Origin: Streptomyces thinghirensis | Lineage (GTDB): Bacteria; Actinomycetota; Actinomycetia; Streptomycetales; Streptomycetaceae | DNA length: 5,555 bases | NCBI GenBank assembly: GCA_021502835.1 | Contig: JAKFGP010000061.1 | Span: 1-5,555 of the forward strand | Reading direction: 5' to 3' | Shown here: in pieces, positions 1 to 5,555 of the stretch | Position numbering within the stretch: position 1 is the stretch's first letter | How the letters are laid out: each line of letters opens with the position of its first letter | Notes under the pieces: generated by a model | Told to the model about the DNA's origin: nothing | What the model saw: the letters and a program-made list of their open reading frames with translations, nothing else | The model's database searches: none | Translations under genes and position numbers: made by a program

Positions 1-100
1 ACGCGCGCGCGCGCGCGCGCGCCGGCGCCCGCCGCCGCCGGCGCCGACGGCGCCACGCCCGAGCCGGCGCGCACGCCCGGTACCATGGTCCACATGGCAG
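1..100. other. Low-complexity GC-rich flank upstream of rnpB, no gene recognised
   Basis: The stretch opens with strict C/G alternation (2-22), continues with GCC/GGC-rich sequence to about 60, and ends in more mixed sequence. It can be read without stops as an Ala/Pro/Arg-rich peptide on the + strand, but that is expected for such composition and I recognise no family. A TACCAT at 81-86 fits the TAnnnT pattern of an actinobacterial -10 box and lies about 15 bases before the rnpB 5' end. No convincing -35 is visible, so the rnpB promoter assignment is only a guess. Confidence 0.4.
2..22. repeat. Alternating CG dinucleotide tract
   Basis: Twenty-one bases of uninterrupted C/G alternation sit at the very left edge of the window. 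Alternating CG is the classic Z-DNA-prone sequence and is also difficult to sequence and assemble. Its position at the end of the record makes an end-of-read artefact as likely as a real tract. Confidence 0.7.
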
Positions 101-503
101 ACGAGCCGGGCGGGTGGCCGGGTGTGGAGTCCTCGGGACTTCCCGAGGAACGTCCGGGCTCCACAGGGCAGGGTGATGGCTAACGGCCACCTGGGTGACC
201 CGCGACAGTGCCGCTGCAGCAGACCGCCTCGGTGCTTCGGCGCCGGGTAAGGGTGAAACGGTGGTGTAAGAGATCACCAGTGCCCAGGGTGACCTGGGTG
301 CCAGGGTAAACCCCGCACCTGGAGGTCAAAAGGAGACGCCTTCCTCGGAAGAAAGGGCGCCCTGCGCGGATCGTCGAGGGCTGCCCGCCCGAGTCCGCGG
401 TAGACCGCACGAGATCGGCGGCAACGCCGGTCCCAGATGGATGGCCGTCGCCGGCGGCCCGCGAGGACCACCGGAACAGAACCCGGCGTACAGCCCGACT
501 CGT
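101..503 (+). ncRNA. rnpB: RNase P RNA, bacterial type A (catalytic RNA of tRNA 5' processing)
   Basis: This is the ribozyme subunit of RNase P, which removes 5' leaders from precursor tRNAs together with the RnpA protein. The ends pair into helix P1: 101-105 with 499-503, and 107-111 with 493-497. The conserved 5' core GAGGAACGTCCGGGCTCCAC (145-164) is followed by an AGGGCAGGGTG-like stretch. Further landmarks are GGTAAGGGTGAAACGGTGG from 246, the hairpin CCCAGG-GTGA-CCTGGG (283-298, GNRA loop), GGTAAACCCC (305-314), AGATGGATGGCCGTC (435-449) and ACAGAACCCGGC (476-487). The length of about 403 nt is normal for the family, and the sequence resembles Streptomyces rnpB as I remember it. Oddities: the usual ACAGAAAA-type segment reads CCGCTGCAGC at 211-220, the near-universal GGAGCAAGG is shortened at 321-326, and single G's seem missing near 203 and 402. 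The 5' and 3' limits are inferred from P1 pairing and could be off by a few bases. Confidence 0.95.
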
Positions 504-524
504 TCGCCTCCCGAGCCCCCGTCT

Positions 525-541
525 CCGGTCTCCAGGACCGG
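525..541 (+). terminator. Possible rnpB terminator hairpin
   Basis: CCGGTC (525-530) and GACCGG (536-541) form a perfect 6-bp stem with a 5-nt loop, 21 bases after the rnpB 3' end. The position suits a terminator. There is no U-run after it, which is common among actinomycete terminators but makes the call weak, since short GC stems are frequent in such DNA. Confidence 0.3.
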
Positions 542-614
542 GCCGGCCTCGCGTCTCCCGGGCCCCTCGGATCCGTGTCATCACCCACCCTCCGGTCCGT
601 GTCCGCGCTCGCCA

Positions 615-640
615 GGGGTGGGTCTGGGTGCTGGTAGGGG
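615..640 (+). other. G-run cluster, possible G-quadruplex
   Basis: Four runs of at least three G occur on the + strand (615-618, 620-622, 626-628, 637-640), separated by 1, 3 and 8 bases. This nearly meets the usual quadruplex pattern, with one loop slightly over the common 7-base limit. It lies about 140 bases before the PKS start codon, in the likely promoter or leader region. Such runs can occur by chance at this GC content. Confidence 0.35.
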
Positions 641-766
641 TGGTCAGGCCTGGACGGCCTCCGGTCGCCGAGACTGGGGCGACGGCAGCGTAAAGAGGCC
701 CTCGGACCGGCGTGCTGATGCCGACCCCCGGCTTCTCCGGCACTCGCCGGGTGCTCCGCCAGACCG

Positions 767-773
767 AGAGGTG
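767..773 (+). promoter_or_regulatory. Ribosome binding site of the PKS gene
   Basis: AGAGGTG matches six of seven bases of the ideal GGAGGTG complement to the actinomycete 16S rRNA 3' end and ends 7 bases before ATG 781. This spacing decides the start codon in favour of 781, even though the frame is broken four codons later. Confidence 0.7.
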
Positions 774-780
774 TACTGAC

Positions 781-2335
781 ATGCTCCGAACGAGCTGATC
801 CGGCCGCTTCCCGACCTTCTGAGGGGGCACGCCGATCGCTTCGGGGACAAGGTGGCCTTCAGCGACGCGCGACCGGGTGTGGACCTTATGCCGAACTGGA
901 GGCGCGTACACGGCGGTTGGCGGGGCATCTGGCGGGGCTGGGGCTCAGCCCGGAGACCTGCCGCGATGCTGCTGAGCAACAGCGTCGAGGCCGTCGAGAG
1001 CTATCTGCCATCGCCCCGGGCGCGCGCGGTGTGCCGCTCAACCCCCGGTGACCGAGGCGGAGCTGGCTTACCTCCTCGACGACAGCGGAGCCCGCGTCGT
1101 CATCACCGACCCGTCCCGGATCGGACTGCTCAGCGGGCTGGTGGCGAGCCGGCCGCATCTTCGGCTGGTCGTCACCGGGGCTCGGGGATACCGGCCGGTG
1201 CTCCCACGGGGACCGTCTCTTTCGCGGCGCTCGCTGCCTCGGAACCCGCCCCTGCCGGCCAGGGACGACCTCGGGCTGGACGACGTGGCGTGGCTGCTCT
1301 ACACCTCCGGCACCACCGGCAGGCCCAAGGGCGTGCGGTCTCGACCCAGCGCAACTGCCTCTGGTCGGTGCCGCCTGCTGCAAATACCGGTCCCGGGCCT
1401 GACGGCCCAGGACCGGGTCGTGTGGCCGCTGCCACTATTCCACTCGCTGTCCCACATCGCGTGTGTGCTGGGGGTGACGGCCCGGTGGGCGCCCACGGCC
1501 CGGATCGTGGACGGCTTCTCCGCCGACGAGGTGCTCGCTGCCCTGGAGGAGGAGCACGCCACTTTCCTCGCCGGGCGTGCCGGACCATGTACCACTACCT
1601 GGTCGAGCGGCCCGGGAACAGGGGTTCAGGGGCACCGGCCTTGCGGATGATGCCCTCAGTGCGGCGGCGCGATCACCACGGCCGACCTGCGCCGTTCGTT
1701 CGAAGAGGTCTTCGGGCGCCGCTGCTCGGCGCGTACGGCAGCACGGAGACCTGCGGCTCGATCACCATCAACTGGCCCACCGGCGCCTCGCAGGCCGAGG
1801 GCTCCCGCGGACTGCCGGTGCCCGGCCTCGGCGTGCGGCTGGTCGACCCGGAGACGGAGATCGACGTCGCGCCGGGCGAGGAGGGCGAGGTCTGGGTGAG
1901 CGGTCCGAGCGTGATGCTCGGTTACCACAACCAGCCGGAGGCGACGGCCACCGCGCTCAAGCTTTTGGCTGGTACCACACCGGCGACCTAGCCCGCCGGG
2001 ACGGTGAGGGGGTACCTGACCATCACCGGCCGGATCAAGGAACTCATCATTCGCGGCGGGGAGAACATCCACCCCGGGGAGGTGGAGACGGTGCTGCGCC
2101 GGGTGCCCGGTGTGGCCGATGTCGCGGTGGTCGGCAAACCGCACGAGGTGCTGGGCGAAGTCCCGGTGGCCTTCCTGGTGCCCGGCCCCGAAGGCCTCGA
2201 TCTCGAGGCGCTGTTCACCGCGTGCCGGGAGCAGTTGTCGTACTTCAAGGTGCCCGAGGAGCTCTACGAGATAGACCAGATCCCGCGGACCGCCTCCGGG
2301 AAGATCACCCGGCACGTGCTGCTGGAGCAACCCAC
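781..2335 (+). other. Domain: adenylation/CoA-ligase starter-activating domain (AHBA-type, likely)
   Basis: An ANL-superfamily domain that makes an acyl-adenylate from an aromatic acid and ATP and passes the acyl group to the loading ACP. Core motifs are present in different frames: [13 protein letters not shown] (phosphate-binding A3, about 1294-1332), [18 protein letters not shown] (about 1423-1475), MYHYLVE (1587-1607), [17 protein letters not shown] (1669-1718), [15 protein letters not shown] (A5, from 1734), [12 protein letters not shown] (A7, about 1970-2005), [20 protein letters not shown] (A8, from 2028), and RTASGK with the catalytic A10 lysine at 2301-2303. The roughly 515-residue length is normal for the family. 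A TAG at 1989 in one frame is an effect of the frameshift at 1955-2010, not a true end. Overall similarity to RifA-like loading A domains points to 3-amino-5-hydroxybenzoate. I infer this from remembered sequence likeness, not from a worked-out pocket code; another aromatic acid is possible. Confidence 0.85.
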
Positions 2336-5300
2336 CCGGCTGCGGGCGTCGAGCAGCGGGCGCTTCGAGTCGCTGTTCCGCCTGGACTGGACGCCGCTGC
2401 CCTCGGTGCGCGTACCCGGGGCGGAGCCCGGCCGGTGGGCCGTGGTCGGCGGTCCGGACGCGGGCGGGGCGGCCGACGGGCTGGTCGCGGCCGGGATTCC
2501 CGTCGACCGCTACGACGGACTCCAGGCGGTGCGGGCCGCCGTCGACGCCGGGGAGCCGGTGCCCGATGTGACGGTCGTCGACCTGACGGCGGTCCCGGAA
2601 CCGTTTGCCGCGACGGGCGGGCCGAGGCCGCCGCCGTGCGGGGAACTCGACGACCGGCTCGGCCCCCTGGCTGTCCGACGGTCGCTTCGTCACGGGCCGG
2701 CTGGTGGTCCTGACCCGGCGCGCGGTGGCCGTCGGACCGGCCGAGGACATTGAGGACCCCGTCCGGGCCCCGCTCTGGGGGTGGCTGCGCTCGAAGCAGA
2801 CTGAGGTCACCGGCGGGGCCGAGACGACTGGTCCTCGCGGACGTCGACGCCGACGCGGCGTCCGTGGCGGCGCTGCCGGTGGCGCTCTCGGCCGCCGAGT
2901 CCCAGTTCGCCGTCCGCGGCGGTGTGGTGCTGCTGCCCGGTCTCGCCCGGCTCTCCACCGCCGGCCAGGAGACGACGCCGCTGTTCGACCCGCAGCGCAC
3001 CGTGCTGGTCACCGGTGTCGACAGCCCGGCCGGTGCCGCCGTGGCACGGCAGCTCGTCGCCGGTCACCGGGCTCGCCACCTGCTGCTGGTCAGCCGGCAC
3101 GGCCGCGCGGACTCGGCCGCCGCCGCGCTCAGGGCAGAGCTGGCCCGCTCCGGCGCCAAGGTGGGCCTGGCCGCCTGCGACGTCACCGACGGTGAGGCGC
3201 TCGCATCCGTGCTGAGCAAGGCCCCCCGTCCGCTGACCGCGGTGGTGCACGTCCCCGCCGACACCGATGACCCGAGCAGACCGCCGCCGGCGCCCATCGG
3301 TTGCACGAACTCACCCGCTCCCTTCCGCTGACCCTCCTTCGTACTGGTCTCCTCGGTCGCCGGGGTGCTAGGCGTGGCCGGTCAGGAGGAGCGGGCCGCC
3401 CGCCGCCCTCCTCGACACGCTCGCCCAGCGCCGCCGCGCCGCCGGACTGCCCGCGCTCTCCTTCGCTCTCGGCCCCTGGGAGCGGGACACCTCCGGCACG
3501 ATGCCCATGGGAGCCGGGGTGCTACCGGTGCACGAGGCCCTCGCCCTGCTCGGCGCCGCTCACGCGGCCGGCGAGCCGTACCTCGCCGCCATGCGGCCGG
3601 ACACCACGACCCTGCAGGCCGGTACCGTACCGGCGCTGCTCCGTGGCCTGATCGACGCGCCCGTCACCGCCGTCGAGCCGGACGCGGCCGAGTCCTCGGC
3701 GCTGCGCGCCCGGCTCCGGGACCTGCCGGAGTCCGAGCAGCGGAGGATCCTGCTCGATCTGGTACTCGACGCCGTGCGGGACATGGCGGTCGGCGACGTC
3801 ACCGGGCCCGACCGCACTTTCAAGGAGCTGGGCTTCACCTCGGTCGCCGCGGTCGAACTGCGCAACAGGATCACCTCCGGTACCGGCTACCCACTGCCCG
3901 CCACGCTCGCGTTCGACTACCCCACGCCTCGAGCCGTGGCCCGTCATCTGCAGACCGAACTGCTGGGCGGCGCGAGCGGGGACGACGGACCCCGGCGACC
4001 GCCAGGACGCCCCGCCCGCGGTGCTGGACGAACCGATCGCGATCGTCGGGATGGGCTGCCGGCTGCCCGGTTCGGTGAACTCGCCGGAGGACCTGTGGCG
4101 GCTGCTCTCCGGGGGCGAGGACGCCATCTCGGCGTTTCCCGAGGACCGCGGCTGGGACCTGGCGGAGCTCTACGACCCGGACCCCGACCGCCCTGGCACC
4201 TCCTACGTCAGACACGGCGGCTTCCTCCCCGACATGGCCGAGTTCGACGCGGGCTTCTTCGGGATCTCGCCGCGTGAGGCGCTCGCGACGGACCCGCAGC
4301 AGCGGCTGTTGCTGGAGACTTCCTGGGAGGTGTTCGAGCGGGCGGGCATCGACCCGACCTCACTGCACGGCGACCGCATCGGTGTGTTCTCCGGTGTGAT
4401 GCACCACGACTACGCCAGCAACCTGGACAAGGCCCCCGACGGCTCAGAGGGCTACCTCGGCATCGGCACGGCCGGCAGCGTCGCATCGGGCCGGGTGTCG
4501 TACACGCTGGGCCTGGAGGGCCCGGTGATCACCGTGGACACGGCGTGTTCCTCCTCGCTGGTGGCGTTGCATCTCGCGGTGCAGGCGCTGCGGGCCGGTG
4601 AGTGCACGATGGCGCTGGCCGGCGGGGTCGCCCTGATGGCCACTCCCGGGGGTCTTCGTGGAGTTCTCGCGGCAGCGCGGGCTGGCTTCCGACGGCCGGG
4701 ATCAAGGCGTTCGCGGAGGCGGCGGACGGCACCGCGTGGTCCGAGGGCGTGGCCGTCGTCCCCGTCGAGCGGTTGTCGGATGCGCGGCGGTCGGGGCATC
4801 CGGTGCTGGCGGTGGTGCGTGGGTCGGCGTTGAACCAGGACGGTGCGAGTAACGGTCTGACGGCGCCGAACGGTCCGTCGCAGCAGCGGGTGATCCGGGC
4901 GGCGTTGGCGTCGGCGGGTCTGGTGGCGGCGGATGTGGATGCGGTGGAGGCGCACGGTACGGGGGACGACGCTGGGGGATCCGATCGAGGCGCAGGCGTT
5001 GCTGGCGACGTACGGGCAGGGGCGGCCGGGGGACCGGCCGTTGTGGCTGGGGTCGTTGAAGTCGAACATCGGTCATGCGCAGGCGGCTGCGGGTGTGGCT
5101 GGTGTGATCAAGATGGTGTTGGCGTTGCGGCATGGGGTGTTGCCGAGGACGTTGCATGTGGATGAGCCGACGTCGAAGGTGGACTGGTCGGCGGGTGCGG
5201 TGGGAGTTGTTGACGGAGGCTCGTCCGTGGCCGCGCGGCGATCGTCCCCGCCGGGCCGGCGTCTCCTCCTTCGGCGTCTCCGGCACCAACGCCCACGTCA

Positions 5301-5555
5301 TCCCGGGAGCAGGCGCCCGAGGACGAGACCGCCGCCCCGCAGCCCGCCGAACGTGGCGGCATACTGCCCTGGCTGGTCTCAGGTGGTTCCCCCCCCCCCT
5401 GACGGAGTCCGCGCCCAGGCCGCGCGGCTGGCCGCGTTCGTGGAGCGCGGTGACCAGCCGGACACCGTATCCGTCGCCTACTCACCGGCCACCACCCGTG
5501 CCCGGCTCGCCCACCGGGCCGTCGTCCTCGCCGAGGACCGCGACGAGGCGTTGGC
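781..5555 (+). CDS. Modular type I PKS, loading module plus start of module 1 (A-KR-ACP-KS-), partial and frameshifted
   Basis: This is the start of a giant assembly-line enzyme that primes polyketide synthesis with a carboxylic acid starter and performs the first elongation. Domains in order: adenylation/CoA-ligase (781-2335), inactive-looking KR (2361-3605), ACP (3696-3966), KS (4021-5312), KS-AT linker to the window edge. The start ATG 781 has a good ribosome binding site. Adding one G after 792 gives [15 protein letters not shown], which resembles the RifA N terminus as I remember it. The frame must change near 793, 872-887, 957, 1008, 1049, 1200, 1256, 1336, 1375, 1580, 1608, 1645, 1660, 1718, 1955, 2010, 2630, 2818, 3298, 3333, 3400, 3992, 4650, 4700, 4964, 5192, 5304 and 5390-5400. 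Motifs between breaks are intact, which suggests sequencing indels rather than decay. An AHBA-primed ansamycin synthase is the best guess; the family call is firm and the substrate is not. Confidence 0.9.
2361..3605 (+). other. Domain: ketoreductase-like domain in the loading module, probably inactive
   Basis: A complete two-part PKS KR fold lies between the A domain and the ACP. The structural half starts with [15 protein letters not shown] (2361) and includes [37 protein letters not shown] and [17 protein letters not shown]. The catalytic half starts with [19 protein letters not shown] (2999), where the usual TGGxGxxG nucleotide-binding motif has become [20 protein letters not shown] and CDVTD follow, then VVHVPAD in place of the usual VVHAAG. 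Only 50 bases separate this His codon from LHELTR (3301), about half the usual span, so the Lys-bearing helix is missing. [17 protein letters not shown] keeps the Ser, but the next residues read EER, without the catalytic Tyr of NYAAAN, and no Asn is seen. [19 protein letters not shown] and GPWERD close it. Starters of this kind need no ketoreduction, so the domain is likely structural. Confidence 0.85.
3696..3966 (+). other. Domain: loading acyl carrier protein (ACP)
   Basis: This carrier domain holds the starter as a thioester on a phosphopantetheine arm. The reading runs from [14 protein letters not shown] through [14 protein letters not shown], then [15 protein letters not shown], to [20 protein letters not shown], the standard helix order of a PKS ACP. 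The attachment serine is at 3840-3842. The usual GxDSL around it reads GFTSV, with Thr for Asp and Val for Leu. The serine itself is kept, so the domain should still be modified. This frame is unbroken from about 3405 to 3992, the longest clean stretch after the A domain C terminus. A linker of roughly 25 residues rich in Gly, Asp and Pro joins it to the KS. Confidence 0.92.
4021..5312 (+). other. Domain: ketosynthase of extension module 1 (KS1), active-site residues present
   Basis: KS accepts the starter from the loading ACP and condenses it with the first extender unit. It starts at [14 protein letters not shown] and contains [40 protein letters not shown] and [18 protein letters not shown]. 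The active-site cysteine is in VDTACSSSL (Cys codon 4546-4548). The catalytic histidines are in EAHGTG (His 4953-4955) and [11 protein letters not shown] (His 5074-5076), with the lysine of SLKSNIGH at 5059-5061. The end is marked by [15 protein letters not shown] (to about 5302). A Cys rather than Gln at the active site shows a condensing KS and not a decarboxylating loading KS. Frame breaks at about 4650, 4700, 4964 and 5192 sit next to runs of G. Codon choice changes sharply from about 4790 to 5228. Confidence 0.95.
5313..5555 (+). other. KS-AT linker, acyltransferase expected beyond the window
   Basis: After the KS end the reading gives [25 protein letters not shown], then [17 protein letters not shown] sequence ([19 protein letters not shown]), [18 protein letters not shown] and LAEDRDEAL. 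This is the usual order of the linker that packs between KS and AT in modular PKSs. The AT active site (GHSxG) is not reached, so the extender unit cannot be judged. An 11-C run at 5389-5399 breaks the frame and creates an apparent stop. Confidence 0.85.

Larger units (their letters stand above)
504..780. other. Intergenic region between rnpB and the PKS gene
   Basis: No convincing protein gene lies here. The open frames that cross it also run through rnpB or the PKS start and are rich in Pro, Arg and Gly with no family likeness. Visible structure: a 6-bp hairpin at 525-541, a long-loop pairing of 583-590 with 616-623, four G-runs at 615-640, a perfect inverted repeat AGGCC-TGGAC-GGCCT at 646-660, and a ribosome binding site at 767-773. 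I see no clear -10/-35 pair for the PKS gene, so its promoter cannot be placed. Confidence 0.6.

Noticed and set aside
84..98. Palindromic CCATGG and a nearby CATGG as a possible operator or start codon
   Set aside because: It is only a short palindrome, no reading frame from these ATGs is credible through rnpB, and there is no second matching site nearby.
441..779. Open frame of 112 codons on the + strand across the rnpB 3' end and the intergenic gap
   Set aside because: It starts inside the RNase P RNA core, has a Pro/Arg/Gly-rich composition typical of random GC-rich frames, matches no family I know, and has no ribosome binding site.
180..979. Long open frames on the - strand over rnpB and the PKS start
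   Set aside because: They are antisense to a recognised RNA gene and to the A domain; the peptides are Arg/Pro/Gly-rich with no recognisable domain.
852..1991. A stand-alone CoA-ligase gene ending at TAG 1989
   Set aside because: The A7 to A10 motifs follow directly in other frames with normal spacing, so the stop is produced by the local frameshift and the domain continues into the PKS.
1656..2810. 384-codon open frame on the - strand
   Set aside because: It is the reverse shadow of the A domain C terminus and KR structural half, whose + strand motifs are unambiguous.
2361..3605. An enoylreductase as in the rapamycin-type CoL-ER-ACP loading module
   Set aside because: The motifs are those of a KR (LxRxDW start, WGWLRS, LVSR, CDVTD, SSVAG, GPW). 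No enoylreductase motif is seen.

Overview
This is high-GC actinomycete DNA, most likely Streptomyces or a close relative. Two things support that: an RNase P RNA gene with strong resemblance to the Streptomyces form, and the start of a very large modular type I polyketide synthase (PKS) gene. Both lie on the + strand. Everything here was identified by eye from motifs and remembered family consensus; no search was run.

Layout. Bases 1-100 are a low-complexity, CG-alternating and GCC-rich stretch with no recognisable gene. Bases about 101-503 are rnpB, the RNA subunit of ribonuclease P, closed by a visible P1 helix between its two ends. Bases 504-780 are a non-coding gap holding a hairpin just after rnpB, a G-run cluster that could form a quadruplex, a short inverted repeat, and a good ribosome binding site. 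The PKS gene starts at ATG 781 and runs off the right edge at 5555.

The PKS part is a loading module followed by the start of extension module 1. The domain order is adenylation/CoA-ligase-like (A), ketoreductase-like (KR), acyl carrier protein (ACP), ketosynthase (KS), then the KS-AT linker; the acyltransferase would follow outside the window. The start peptide and the A domain resemble what I remember of RifA-type loading modules, which activate 3-amino-5-hydroxybenzoic acid (AHBA) in ansamycin biosynthesis (rifamycin, geldanamycin, ansamitocin, naphthomycin). The likely scheme is that the A domain adenylates an aromatic acid starter and loads it on the ACP, and the KS takes it for the first elongation. 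The KR lying between A and ACP appears catalytically dead.

The PKS reading frame changes about 28 times in 4.8 kb, yet the motifs on each side of every break are intact. The rnpB copy also has small losses inside normally invariant segments. The simplest reading is a low-quality sequence with indel errors; a decayed locus is the alternative.

The points most worth a second look are the rnpB-PKS adjacency, the dead KR embedded in the loading module, a sharply bounded block of different codon choice inside the KS, and the rnpB core deviations.
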